NCBI GenBank assembly: GCA_963556695.1
Contig: CAUWAG010000003.1
Coordinates: 744,001 to 808,000 of the forward strand
DNA from: Anthostomella pinea
Taxonomy: Eukaryota > Ascomycota > Sordariomycetes > Xylariales > Xylariaceae
Direction of reading: 5' to 3'
DNA length: 64,000 nt
This document shows positions 43,416-54,857 of this stretch, piece by piece; positions within the stretch are counted from its first letter, which is position 1, and the number at the start of each line of letters is the position of its first letter. The notes under the pieces are model-generated. The model had not been told where the DNA came from. It did not search any database and was given only the letters and a program-made list of their open reading frames with translations. Both the position numbers and the translations under genes were made by a program.

Positions 43416-44406
43416 GTCAGCGGGCGTGTATGTATGGGTCAGACACCGAGTACGTAAGGTCCCCAATTGACAGGAACACAAGGCTGCCAATAGGCGACAG
43501 GCTGTACGTGTCTCCGCGCGCCTTGACGTACGCAGACCGAAAGAGAGCGATGACGGATACTATTGGGCTGCCTTGCATCAAAGGTGCAGTCGAATCATGA
43601 CACTTGAGAGGCTGGTGGTGTGGGGAAGCCAGATGCACATGATCACGTCGTACAGCCGCAGATGTGTAGCGCCAACGAATGAAAGACGCGGGTTGTTACG
43701 CAAAGGATCTCCATCAATTTTTCGGTGAAGTTCCTTCATAGGGCATACAGCCAAACGTGACACACGTTGCATGCGTCTCGTTTGCTCGCTGACTTGCATG
43801 CGATCGAACCCAATCAGCCCAACCTGCCACCAGTCTGCTATTCCCACCGTGGACGCATCCCAACTTCGAAGACCTCAGAAGTCATCTAACCCAGTCCGAT
43901 ACAATACTCTGCTCGCACTGCTACGAATCACCGGTCGAGCGCAGAGCCGTGCGCGTTTTAACGTAGGCAGTCATGTAGGTCCTACGATGGCAATTGACAT
44001 GCACAGCACCCACCCCTCCGGACCCAATCCGTCGGAACCCACGTTCAACGCTCGCTCTAACTCTGCTACTTCTATTAATATCCTATCGCTCTATGGTTGA
44101 GGCGGAGGCGCTTTAGCTGGTCGCTACATTGGAGATGCGACCAGCGAATTAGGGAACAAAGCATGACCGGAAAAGACCTACCGGTCGCGTTATATTATCC
44201 CACGTAATAAGTGCCTACGAGCTTCCAGAATCCTTCTCGTTAAGTCCATCAAACAAGACAATAAAAAGAGCAATACCGGTAACGAATAGAGTATATCTCC
44301 CAGATGCAAGATTGACCCGGCCACATATGCACAAGCCATGTGAGAATCACGCTGCTCACGAGTCGGGTATGCTGTTTCTCTTCCGTGATGCCGCAACAGC
44401 GCCAAC
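43416..44406. other. intergenic between convergent genes
   Basis: 990 bp. Short frames only; no motif, RNA gene or element is recognised. Confidence 0.5.
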
Positions 44407-45930
44407 CTACTCAGAGTCACCAGGATGAGCCGCCAACCACTTCCTGCTCCTCTCCAGCCGCTCTCTAGCGCTTTTCAGGCCCTCCTCGTACTTCTCGACT
44501 TCGCTCCGCACCGCCTCTCGAGCCTTCGTAGCCGTAGTGGGAACCCGCTCGCCCCATGCCTTCAGTTCATCGAGCTCGATTTCAAACTCCGCGATAAACT
44601 TCTCATTCCACTCAATGTCTCGCGCTGTACGGTCTTGTCCGGGGGGATCACGCCTGGTTGCAGCTTGGAATGTTGTATTTGGACGTAGACGCTGGGCATC
44701 GGCCAGCGAAGCTTCGTAGGCAAGCTGCAGAGTCGCAGCCTCCTTCTTTTTTCCATCTTCATCCGGGACCGCCGATTCTGCTGCAGAACGACAGGATTCG
44801 GCCTCCCAGAGAGGCAGATCCTCTGCTTTTTGGCAGATGCCATCTGGACACAGATGATCTGCTTCATCTCTAGCTTTCCCCAATTCGCGCTGGATCCTAG
44901 CCGCTTTTTTCTCAGCCTTCCAGACCTCGATCTTACCAACCCATCTCGCATCATCATCCTTGAGATCCATAACAGCCGTCTTCGCCTTCTCAATATCGCC
45001 TTGGCCGTGTCTCGACCACATCACGAACTTCTCCACCGCCCTCAACGGCTCTTCGGCATCGTGATGCGCATCCACCCCACAGCTCCACCGCGCCCTGGCA
45101 ACCTCAAAGGCGTCCCCGTCGAAATGGTCCGGCCAGCCGTGGGACCTATACAGCGCCCGCCAAGCATCCGCATCCCAGTTCCCGCCATCATGTTCGCCGC
45201 CTCCAGGCACGAGCTCCAAAGTACGAAGCCACCCCACGATATCGCGCAAGAACTCCCCAGCGGGCCGAGACGGGATCTGGTCGAACCGATTGCGATTGCG
45301 CACATTGTCCGGCCCATAATTATTCCCTTCCAGCGCCGGATCGGTCGACATCCAGCCCTCCTGGTCGATGCTCCAGATCCGATGCTTCCGCGCGTCGTAG
45401 ATCCATACGCTCTGGTGGTTGCCCATGTTGACCAGCGGCGTGTACCAGGCGCGCATGTACTCGCCGTCCTCGGCTTCGAAGCCGGCGTCGGGCTCTGGGC
45501 TAGCGTAGAATGGGTCCCGGCCTTGCGAGATGTCGTCTGCGTCCCGGTAGTCGGCGAAGGTGGAGCCCCAGAGGAAGTCTGTGACGCCGGCTGCTGGGCC
45601 TATGTAGGGGAGGTGCGAGTAGAGATAGACGACCTCGGGCGCTAGGCCGTGCTCGCGAGAAATCGGCAGCAAGTGTGTGAGGTTATGCGGCCCTTCCTCG
45701 ATGCCGGCGGGGTCTAGAATGCGCATTTCCCCCAGGGTACGGTAGATCTCGAGCATGAGGTCGGCTACCTCGTCGAGCTTGGCCTTTTGCCGAGACGACA
45801 GGGCTGTCGAGACGTCTGCCATGGTCGTGATGGCTGATGGGCGGCTTATCCAGGACAGGCGGAAATATAGTGTAAGGAATATGGTGATGACCGCTGTCAC
45901 GAGCGTTGCTCGTAGCCATGTGGCGCGCAT
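44407..45930 (-). CDS. uncharacterised membrane-anchored protein with C-terminal coiled coil, 507 aa
   Basis: Single exon from ATG 45930. Residues about 8-28 form one hydrophobic helix (ATLVTAVITIFLTLYFRLSW), so a type II anchor or signal anchor. The central globular part carries ISREHGLAPEVVYLYSHLPY, FLWGSTFADYRDADDIS, AWYTPLVNMGNHQSVWIYD and KHRIWSIDQEGWM, which resembles the layout of fungal proteins with a SUKH/SMI1-like fold (leucine- and tryptophan-rich, ending in a sentence about local activity), but I cannot assign it. From about residue 330 it is charged and helical (KKAARIQRELGKARDEADH; EKYEEGLKSARERLERSRKW), a likely coiled coil. It is convergent with the PCI-domain gene. Intact frame; function unknown. 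Confidence 0.75.
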   Translation of the reverse strand: MRATWLRATLVTAVITIFLTLYFRLSWISRPSAITTMADVSTALSSRQKAKLDEVADLMLEIYRTLGEMRILDPAGIEEGPHNLTHLLPISREHGLAPEVVYLYSHLPYIGPAAGVTDFLWGSTFADYRDADDISQGRDPFYASPEPDAGFEAEDGEYMRAWYTPLVNMGNHQSVWIYDARKHRIWSIDQEGWMSTDPALEGNNYGPDNVRNRNRFDQIPSRPAGEFLRDIVGWLRTLELVPGGGEHDGGNWDADAWRALYRSHGWPDHFDGDAFEVARARWSCGVDAHHDAEEPLRAVEKFVMWSRHGQGDIEKAKTAVMDLKDDDARWVGKIEVWKAEKKAARIQRELGKARDEADHLCPDGICQKAEDLPLWEAESCRSAAESAVPDEDGKKKEAATLQLAYEASLADAQRLRPNTTFQAATRRDPPGQDRTARDIEWNEKFIAEFEIELDELKAWGERVPTTATKAREAVRSEVEKYEEGLKSARERLERSRKWLAAHPGDSE

Positions 45931-47728
45931 GTCTGCGTTTGAGATGCTTGTGGCCTGTGAACTGGCACTGAGATGACCGGGTTGTTCGTTGCTCCCCTCT
46001 TACTCGGGTTGTCTTTCTCGTTACATGCTCGACCTCCAGCTAGCACGGCATCGATACGCAGAGAACTGCGATACGTTGTGTCGTGTTGGTTGTACAATTG
46101 ATGTGTGATGTCCAATTCAACAAGTCAATAGGGGTTGATGGTGAGGTTGAAGCTTTGTCGATAACCGCGAGATCCGGCGCTATGCTGGATTAGGCTACGT
46201 GCCATACCTACCATATTCCTACCGCCGCGCCGGCGCATGGAGTTTTCCGTCAGAATCCTTCTCTCAATCTCAACCCTCTTCTTCCGACTTCATCAACTCT
46301 GCACTGCATCCCCTCTCTTCGTCATCTCCGCCGCATATGCACGAGCCATGTTAGAAACGAGCTGACCCATGCTAGCTGGCGATGAGGTGGTATGACTCAG
46401 TGCTCACTCACTCCCAGATTGATGACTCTCATTCGGCAGAGCACCTTGTGCAAGGGTGCGACTTGGGATTTTGCTTTCGAATGGTGGGGTGTCCCCCGAG
46501 GTGGTCTCAGCCGTTTGCAAGGGGTCTTGTGCAGCCACTTTAACTCGCGACTGGGGTGGCGTGTGGACACTGGATACCTTAGGGAGGGGTGTTCGTGCGC
46601 GGGCGACTGAGTCGCTTCTATGTTACTTCAGAGTATTTTGCGTGCGGGATTATCTTTGCTGACAGCCGGCCCGCCCAGACCCAGTCACCGTTCTTCGTCG
46701 TTTGATCGGACCTTGGCCGATTCCTGCGCTTGGTCATGGCCAGGGCGTTGGCCATTGGCGAATCAGTGCGGGCGCAGACAGGCCTGGTTTATAGGATTTG
46801 GCCACTGGCGTGGGCTACGGGGGTAGGCTTATTAGTGTTCGACCTGGTTAGGTATTTGGGCTATGTTTCACCAGATGAGACGGGGAACTATTCCGTGGCT
46901 AGCTGGTTCTGGAACCCGGAGGATAGGGGGAGGCGAAATTTCTGGTCACTTTCGTATCTCGCGAGGCTTGTCTGATGCTCCAGCCGCGGATTTGAAGCCG
47001 ACCACCAGGTTGTTCACGTGCGTAAAGCCAAGAAGTCTCCGAACGAGCACTTCAAAGTCATTCGTGAAAGTATGTACAAGAATGGTATATCATCATCAAC
47101 TCATCTTCTCGAGATTACTCTCGAGGTCTTTTCCTCCCTAGTCATGGCCCTCGCTCTGGCGAGACCAGGGAGGAAATAGGAACTGGCTATCAACGATAGT
47201 TCAGAATTGTAATAGTACAAGAGATCTCATGGGTGAGAACGAAATCCTCCGGGTCTTGCAGTCTAGATCGCTTTTTTTCGCTTCCTCTCAATTCGGCGCC
47301 AAAAACAAACATCTCATACAAAACCCGCACGCGAAACCACAAAAGTGTTTTTGGTAGTTTCTTCATACCGTGATTGAAGAACGCAGTGCCAGGAGATACG
47401 GGGCATAGAAGTCTCCCGCCTGCGAAAGAAATACCGCCGGAGTGTCCGGTGTCTCTTCCCGGGATGATATTGATACAAGGTAGTCTGTCTGACCGGACCA
47501 AAATACCGAAACGCCAATGTGTGGTATTTGTGTCGTTGATGTACCCGAGCCACAAAGGAGACTCCCCAAGGATCTCGGAGTAAGACGGGAGAAAGCGACA
47601 AGAGAAGACGTTGATCATTAGGTTAGTTGATGATGACGATGATAAGATCCGACGATGGTGAGATGGGAACCGAGCATCAAGGATGGGGTGGGGAGGTAGG
47701 TAGCATCATGAAAGTGGTCGTCGTCAAC
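45931..47728. other. 1.8-kb gene-poor stretch
   Basis: A plus frame at 46730-46975 has one hydrophobic run (GVGLLVFDLVRYLGYV) but no start context or partner exon. The minus frame 47190-47618 is probably 3' region of the BTB gene. Nothing firm. Confidence 0.45.
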
Positions 47729-48758
47729 TTAAAAGAACCGGTTGCTTCGAGGTGTGTTTCTGGAGACGAAGGTTAGTGGATGATTGACACAAGATTGTGT
47801 GATATGACTTACGAAGCGCTGGAGATGTCGTCAACATGATTGCACAGGGCGACGAAGAGGTCGAAGAACAGCTTAGTGCCACCGTTGAACATCTCAAGTT
47901 GCATCGTGCCGCTCCGCTTGAAGGTGCTCCGACTTCGAATGATCAGAGCCAGGTAGTGTGCACGCAGCTTCGAGTCGGTGTCGGGTGTATGGCAGTAGGA
48001 ATAGCGAGCCGAAGCCAAGATGGTGCTGCACTGAATGCCAGACTCTATTGGAATAGGTCAGAGATGGGCTCAAGGGATGGGTGAATGGCAGTGGACACTT
48101 ACGAAGACCTTGCTTGCGCAGAGAAACCCGCTTGAGTTCTTCCAAGCCGTACTTGTCAGCGGTGCAGTAGATGACGGTGTCCTTCAGGATATCTCCATCG
48201 ATGGCATGATGGTAGATTGTCGACTCATTCGCTCCTCTTTCCTCGTCGACTTGTTCAATCTCCCAAGAGTTCCGGCGCTTGTTGTGAACCAGACGAGGGT
48301 AGTAGTCGCCCTTGTAGAGATATTCGAGTACCGACGAGAAGATCTCGGGCTCATCGTCGGGGAGATGGATGCGCTTCTGCGAGTCCATGTATTGATCGGT
48401 CAACGCTTGTTGGAACCATGGAGAGGCACGGAGTACGTCTTCGTGTGCGGCGAAGATCCTCTGGTCTCGCCCAATGATAAGTGTGACGATGGAAGGAGTG
48501 AGGGTGCTGTCCAACGGAATATGTCAATTACATGTCGACAGAATGGAATGAATACATGGCTACTTACCTGTTTGGCGACATGGTAGGGTCAGTCCCAGCG
48601 GGCTGCGATGTCGTGGCTGTTCCCGGGCGCCGACGGGACGACTCGTGGCGACTCTTGGAGACCCCATGGGTCTTGCTGAATGATGAATTTGACTTGCTGA
48701 CCTTCTGACTCTTGGAGAAGCTCTTGCTCGGCGGTGGCTCGAAGCGTTTGCTGAACAT
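47729..48758 (-). CDS. BTB/POZ-domain protein, 285 aa
   Basis: Four exons: 48758-48568, 48506-48103, 48044-47813, 47759-47729; introns of 61, 58 and 53 nt, all GT-AG with frames kept. A Ser/Lys-rich start (FSKRFEPPPSKSFSKSQKVS) leads into the BTB fold: STLTPSIVTLIIGRDQRIFA, AHEDVLRASPWFQQALTDQY, IHLPDDEPEIFSSVLEYLYK, and VIYCTADKYGLEELKRVSLR. Exon 3 continues the helical C-terminal part (YLALIIRSRSTFKRSGTMQL). BTB domains make dimers and bind partners such as cullin-3; fungal stand-alone BTB proteins of this size are common and mostly unstudied. The last exon adds only about ten residues, and its acceptor is the weakest part of the model. Confidence 0.87.
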
Positions 48759-51432
48759 GTTTGATGTGATGTTGCTTCAATCTCCGACCCCAGAGTCACG
48801 AGTCCCAACTCGGAACTGGTTGAAGTCCAGTACCAGTAAACAACCAAAGCCTCGGTCGCTCCACTGAGTCGCTCGGGTTGTCGGATGTCGGTATTTCGAC
48901 CGATGGGTTGCGGGAGTATTTCACGATGCGGCCGTGAAAATCGGGGTATGCAGATGCGATGATGGCGTGAGAGATGACAGAAAACGACGAGAAACAGACA
49001 GGATGGAGAACGTCGACCTACCCGAGGCTCCAGAGATGCGGATGGATTGAAGGGAAGAAATTTTCGGGGGATGGCCTCATTATATAGTGGACGACCCTTG
49101 TTGGGCGTACAGTGGGAGTGCCTGCGCATGGTCCTGGCTTATCAGGCAACACCTCCTCTGGGCGCACGACGCGCCTCTTTTGGAGATGCAGTCGGCCCAC
49201 GCGTCCGGTCTGACGGGATATTCTCACGTCCTCACATGACTTTGGCTGGTCGTGCCTGGGTAATTAAAGTCGAGGATGGCCCAGCTGGGTTTAGCGCCAC
49301 TTACAGCCCCCGGCCCCTCCTCTGCCTTTCGCCCTAATGCAGCCCTGATAGCAGGCATTGCCGTGCTGGACCCAGCCAGTAGCAGGGCAGCCAAGGGAGG
49401 CGGTCAGTGGGCCAAAATGGGGTGGCTGGGTGCATTCCACGCTTGCCAGGGCTCTCCGACAGGGAGCTTCCAGGTCAGCCAGGGATCGACACAGCTCCTA
49501 ATAAAAAAGCAATCCTGACCGGCAAACACTTGCTCCGTCATTCTGGACTCGACTTCGGTCAATTGTGTCAATCAGTTCGACGTCGCTGCTCGTACGGAAT
49601 GAGCTGTCATATGCGTATAATGTGTTGCGATACTCCTTTCTATTGAATGGAAGGATGGAAACACCGATGTTGGGCCTGTGCCGATTGTCCTGGATGAGGC
49701 GAGAGTAGCTCCGAATAGCGCCAACTGCCGTCATGCAACGAGTCATAACGATGGAGTTAGTCTCAGGGGTTCGACGTTCCAGATGGTGGGATCTGCTTTT
49801 TAGATGGCACACCACCCAGGCTTGCCTATCAGTGGTGTTACGTGAACTGCTGCCATGGGTTCCGCAAGGACAAACAGTCACCGTCGACAGCCTACGACGA
49901 GGCAACCTGTTTGCCTACCATCTCGACAGTGAGTTCCATCCAACCTGATTCAGTCAGCTGAAGGGACCTTCATCTCCCTGCCTGATGACTTGAAAAACAT
50001 CAATGCTGGGCGAACTTGCGGGGTCTGGTGAGAAAAAGAAGATACTGCGACTCGGGAATGTCTCAACCTCCTTACCCGATTGTGTGGAGACCCTTGTTGT
50101 CCTTCACAGCAACCTCGAGCTCCTGTTAAGATAAAGAGCAGCCCACGCGCCCCGATTCTAGCTTTCAACGGCGCCGGCCAACTGATTTCAACGCCACCAC
50201 CGCCAACGTGCAACCTGACAGTACCAGCTGCCTGAGTCTTCGGTTCACAACGCCTGCGCTTCCCCCGGTCTTGCGATTTCGCCGGCAAAAGCGGGGTTGG
50301 CTTCGGCCTGAAGGATTAATTGGAGGCGTGCATGCAGCACAGGCCGTCCCACGCCGCCTCACTTTGGCAATCCGCCCTGTCTTGCACGTGCTTTCCCCTT
50401 TCCCCCGGCCATTGTGGCTGGCGGTATCGGCAGACCAGATCCATGTGTCTCGCGCTGTGCCTACTAGAATGAAGCTTTCTTCAGAGCGCATGGGATAGAT
50501 AATGGAACATGGTACGTACATGGGGCATTGACGTGCGGATTGCATTGATCACGCCGTCGATACGCACATGTAGACCAATGCAATCGTCGCGAAGCATACT
50601 TCATACCGAGTCTCCTCCAATCCATCCCAAGATACACCAGGAACACTTCCATAGTTCCCGAAGGATGGACGGTGGGAGCCGAGATGTTGATGTTCAGGTC
50701 AGGTCCTGCAATGCCCCCGTGTGCAGCAGGCGACGGGGGATGGTCTTCATGGATTCCTGGGGCAAGATTTACAATCGATTGCCGTGGTGTGTCCACGAGG
50801 CGAGATGAGTCACCCCCCTGAACTTCGTATAGCGCTTTTGGTTGCCTCATCTATAGAAGCAGCAGCCACGCCTGTGGATGGCCATAATGGCAATAGATCG
50901 AGCCACGGGCATTTTTGCGCCGGTGTACTTATCCTCAGGACTATCCACCAGCGGTGCATGCATCGTATGCTCGTTTTTGTCTTCCTGACGCGCTCATGTT
51001 CCACGCCAAGAGATCGGGGAGGCAAGCAAGAAAAGGGGGACAGGGGGTAAGTCGCGGTCAATATCAGGGCTCTGGAGCCTGCGGTGCGGTGCACGGCTTT
51101 GTCCGTGGCTCTTGGTCTGCAGCCAAGATAAACCATGAATAACGATACGCGGATCTCGCTGGCATGGAATCCCACTGGTTGCTCAATGGTTAACGCTGTA
51201 GTTCACTGTCGGTAGGATAGTCCGCGGCACCATGATATAATGAGGGGATGTCGTAGTCAGAATATGGGAGGCAAGGGGTAAGAAAAGAGTGTCTTAAGAT
51301 CTATCTATATATGAAGTATACCCGAATCGACGGCGCCGAGGCGATGAACCCTCTATTTCCATGGTATCAGCGAAGCTGCTACCTCCTCAGGCGAGTCGCC
51401 GTGTAGCTGACTCGTAACCCGATACCGCGACT
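48759..51432. other. 2.7-kb gene-poor stretch
   Basis: Begins with the BTB gene's leader. Frames at 49047-49646, 49498-49948 and 50165-51175 overlap on both strands without motifs or coding composition. No element or RNA gene is recognised. Confidence 0.45.
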
Positions 51433-51675
51433 CTAAGCCGTTGAGCCAGCATGCTGCGCCTTCTTGCGGTCCGCCTGGACGTTGGCGAAGTTTGCGGGCG
51501 TCAGCGCATCGTCGGCGGCGCTTCGGGCGTGGTGCTTGAAGGGGTGCCCTTTCGCGGCGCGAGTGGGTTTGCCGGCCACTATGGAGAGGGTGGTGGGAGT
51601 GCGAACCACGGGGATGATGCTGACGGATACAGTGCAGATGGCGGCGCAGGCAAAGATGATGTTGGTGAGCTGCAT
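51433..51675 (-). CDS. small secreted protein, 80 aa
   Basis: ATG 51675 (context aaacATGc) gives MQLTNIIFACAAICTVSVSI, a signal peptide. The mature part is short, basic and Ala-rich (RTPTTLSIVAGKPTRAAKGH, then PFKHHARSAADDALTP) and has no cysteine. The frame stays open upstream, but that stretch is H/T/S/P-rich leader sequence. No family recognised. Gene status rests on the signal peptide and start context. Confidence 0.45.
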   Translation of the reverse strand: MQLTNIIFACAAICTVSVSIIPVVRTPTTLSIVAGKPTRAAKGHPFKHHARSAADDALTPANFANVQADRKKAQHAGSTA

Positions 51676-53313
51676 GTTTGATTTGCTTGGGGTTGGTGTG
51701 GTGTATGTGTGTGTGGTGATGCGTTGGTTGCTGTGGTGCTTGTTGTTGGGGTATATGAATGAATGTCTTGAGGAAAGGAACGTATGTATATGTTGATCTG
51801 GTGAAGATAGGAAATTGTCAGCGACTTTGGCAGTAGGTGGAGTGTAAGGGGAGAGGGCCGTGATGTCGGGGGCTAGAGTTTGGCGCGGTTTTATATAGTT
51901 CATTGTCTTTCGACTAACCGCCGAAAGAGCGTCATATTTCTTTCAGAGCGGATTGTTCGTCACCACAGGTTCGAAAATTTGTCGTCTTTCTCTGTTTGGT
52001 GAGCAGTGCTTATGATATGGCTTTGTCGAGTACTGGGCGGTAAAAAGCCTTTGTTGTGGTGCGTCATCAGCAATGTCCCCCGTTCAGCACACCAACAGGA
52101 TGCCAAAGTGGGAGGAAGTTCCGTTACCCTTGAGTGGTAAAGCGAAATGATGATAGCATCACATTCTAGTAAGATGAAGTAAAAGTATCAGGTCACCAGA
52201 CCAAGATACCCTGGCTAGCGAGCTGCATGCTAAGAATTGAAGAGGCCAAAAAGAAAATGTCGGCAAAGGCAAAAAGGAGATTCGAACAGTCGACCTTCAA
52301 AAAGCTTTGGGGGCGTGGCTTCTTAACTCCCCATACGAAAACTTACGGAAAGGTGAAGTTTATCTAACCGTCGAGTCAGTGGCCGGATTCCGCTTCGCCA
52401 ATCCACGGGCCGTACCACTTCCAGCTGTTGGGGTTGTGTCATATTTGGCATTATATACCATCCTCCCCTTATGCATCTGTATGCCAGCTGTACATTAGTT
52501 CCCTCTCTGCATTGCATGCCCTTTCGTAACGAGCAGTAGCTCTCAGGCAACCTCTTGCCCACGCTACACCTGCAGTATTTTACAGAAGGCCTCTACCCTC
52601 TCCCCACCCAATCACCCACCATCCTTATTAAGTATTTACCCACTAGAGCTCTCTGCCTCTGAGCAGATTTAGGTAGCACGATGTCTACTGTTTCCATGCC
52701 AGCTCTGAATGATCTCACTCGTGTACAACATCGCGAACGTGGTGTTGTGTCATGTACCTCAGGCACCAATAACCAGGATACCTCCTCCACCACCACCACC
52801 TAGAATATCTAGCACACCTCAAACCAGTTGTGCGCACTTCCTATCGTGGCTTTCACCATGATAACTACCAAAACCTCTAATAGCACTGCGTTTTCACGAC
52901 ATACGTGTTTTCAGTTCCCGCAAATGTGGTGTTGTTTACCCCTTTTAGCAAGTGCTCCTCTATTACGGCTGAAACCTGTATTTGGCGCTTTTCTCTGGCA
53001 ACTGGCACCTTAGGTAGTTCATAGTAAGATTGCGGTTTTCCTGGGTCCTCATTGAGAATGGGAAAAAAACATGTTCGATTTTCTAATCACGCTGTGTCGA
53101 ATGCACTCGCCGTCCATCCCTCTCTGGCATCCCTCCTTTCTTTTCACCCACACAAACCATCACTTTCCACTCTTAAATGATACCGTCGAAAACTAGTCCC
53201 ATGGCATTCCTTAGCTTCCTCAATAAGCACAGTGTTGGTGTCAAGGTTGCGGCACCTAGCGTGAGGGATTAAAGTGCGCGAGGAACAGCAAGGTGGTCAG
53301 AAGATACGAGGAT
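51676..53313. other. 1.6-kb gene-poor stretch
   Basis: Holds a short (ACC)n run at 52786-52799 and a 41-codon frame from 52681 with no support. A T-arm-like gattcgaacagtc near 52280 is not part of a tRNA fold. Confidence 0.45.
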
Positions 53314-54513
53314 CTATTGAGCAACTTGAGCAACTTGAGCCATTCGGAGTGTGTACAGTTCATTGGGCATTAAACCGTTCCGATAGACAAAAATATGTCG
53401 CGCAATCTTGTCTCTACGTGGGACGTAATACTCGTTCCACCCAGAATCTGGGGCCAGACCGGGAGTTGTTAGACCAACGGAAATCTCCGACCATTTCGAC
53501 CAGATGAAGTATATCGGGCGGCTATAGCTATCATAGGTTGCCTCCCGGAGAAACAAAATGTCTGCTCCAGCAAATGCCCTCAAGCGCAACTGAGAACGCT
53601 GTATCTCATCCTCGGTCTCTGGCGACAGGACTTCATATTCAACTTTCGCTCCGCGCCGAACGATGCATATGAGTTCACTATAAGGCTTGTTGAAATTCAA
53701 CGACGACATTTGTCCATCGTTGCCAAAGTTATGGTATTCGATGTCGGGCTCAAACTTCTCGAGCAGCCTGTACTCGGAGGAATATGCCATGGCCCGCGTG
53801 GCTGATCGATACAACGCAAGACTGGCCAGAGACTCAGCCCCGTCCCGCTTGAGCAATACATTCCTCCAAGATGACGGCTGCGGCTGACGTCGGCTGAAGA
53901 GCAAGGCGAAATCGTGCCTCTCGAGAACGGGATCCAGCATGCACGTATTGCAAGCGATAAACCGGAGTGCCTTCCACCCCATCCCCTTATTGATCAAGCG
54001 GTCAAGGTTGCGATATGAATCAATCATGCTGTAAGAGGCCAGGACTGTGAGGCTATCAAGTCGTAGGCCTGAGAGCGTGTCGAGGGCCTCGTCAAGATAG
54101 GACTCCTGCCATTCCTCTCGGTCAATCCGCCAACCTATCGCGTTACCACGAACACGCAGATGACGAATCATAGCGCCTGTTTCATCGGGCACGAAAGCCA
54201 GTTTCCGCATCATAGTGGGAACCGACTCGTAGTTGAAGACTACCTGACGGATCCACGACGAGACTATATCATTCCGCATTCGACGACGCACGCGAAGTAG
54301 GGCGAGAGAATGCCTTAGAGGGTGCAGACCTGGCCCTGGGTATGGAGATCGGCACCATTCAAAAGGTGACGGGCCGTAAGAGAGCATTGTGGACTCGAAA
54401 ACGTGCCGATCATTTGTCGTTGGGAAAATGATGGTATTGACGAGCCCAGTTGGGTTGACATTTACAGCATCAATAGTGAAGTGAGCACAGCAACCAGCCA
54501 AGAAGAGAGGCAT
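53314..54513 (-). CDS. fungal protein of unknown function (F-box-associated/2EXR-like layout), 399 aa
   Basis: Single frame from ATG 54513. The N-terminus MPLFLAGCCAHF is short and hydrophobic but may not be native: the usual first segment of such proteins (an LP.E.R motif) is absent and a first exon could lie upstream. The core reads YPGPGLHPLRHSLALLRVRR, RMRNDIVSSWIRQVVFNYES, and GAMIRHLRVRGNAIGWRIDR, then LDTLSGLRLDSLTVLASYSM, a pattern seen in many fungal proteins annotated only as hypothetical or F-box-like. Short tandem AQVAQVAQ ends the protein, from a 9-bp repeat (caacttgag). Soluble. Function unknown. Confidence 0.7.
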   Translation of the reverse strand: MPLFLAGCCAHFTIDAVNVNPTGLVNTIIFPTTNDRHVFESTMLSYGPSPFEWCRSPYPGPGLHPLRHSLALLRVRRRMRNDIVSSWIRQVVFNYESVPTMMRKLAFVPDETGAMIRHLRVRGNAIGWRIDREEWQESYLDEALDTLSGLRLDSLTVLASYSMIDSYRNLDRLINKGMGWKALRFIACNTCMLDPVLERHDFALLFSRRQPQPSSWRNVLLKRDGAESLASLALYRSATRAMAYSSEYRLLEKFEPDIEYHNFGNDGQMSSLNFNKPYSELICIVRRGAKVEYEVLSPETEDEIQRSQLRLRAFAGADILFLREATYDSYSRPIYFIWSKWSEISVGLTTPGLAPDSGWNEYYVPRRDKIARHIFVYRNGLMPNELYTLRMAQVAQVAQ

Positions 54514-54592
54514 GCAAAGCCAATTATAGCGGCGTTGCGGTACCAGTCTGTAGAGTTGACGTCAATCAGCGGATGTCAGCAAGCACAGGGAA

Positions 54593-54688
54593 ACGGGATA
54601 AGCATGCAGGAATAAGCAGCTCTGGTGTTATACAAAAAAACATCTTATAATGTATTAATTTAAGTATATAATCATACGCCTTATTCTA
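54593..54688. repeat. 96-bp MITE, copy 3
   Basis: The left arm acgggataagcatgcaggaa, continuing taagcag, matches the right arms of the copies at 10.5 and 11.7 kb in inverse orientation. The right arm (cgccttattctatt, 54678-54691) matches their left end (tagaataag). The centre is AT-rich and about 16 bp longer. Confidence 0.6.
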
Positions 54689-54857
54689 TTAAAAACATCG
54701 CATCACCAGTCCCCCGACGCCCAAAGATGGGTGCCGGGTCGCACCAGAAGTCCTTGCAATTCTGGAAGATCTTGTCGCGCATCTCTTGCTGAAGGCCGTA
54801 GAAAAGGCAACCCAACCGTTGTTCGGCGGTCGGGGGAACTTCAGGTGTCTCGGCCAT
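54681..54857 (-). CDS. small protein, 58 aa, ending inside a MITE
   Basis: ATG 54857 (context accATGG) reads [20 protein letters not shown], then [20 protein letters not shown] and ends AMFLIE. Composition is protein-like, with three cysteines and an amphipathic helix, unlike the other two frames. The last four codons and the stop come from the end of MITE copy 3, so the original gene was probably longer. No family recognised. No signal peptide. Confidence 0.45.
   Translation of the reverse strand: MAETPEVPPTAEQRLGCLFYGLQQEMRDKIFQNCKDFWCDPAPIFGRRGTGDAMFLIE

Noticed and set aside
44830..45645. 271-codon plus-strand frame
   Set aside because: Antisense to the 507-aa membrane-anchored protein; no start context and shadow composition.
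44320..46360. Repeated catatgcac(a/g)agccatgt(g/t)agaa at 44328 and 46335
   Set aside because: About 24 bases only, with no extension on either side; too little to call a duplication or element.
52265..52330. tRNA-like GTTCGAATC on the minus strand
   Set aside because: No matching T-stem or acceptor stem.
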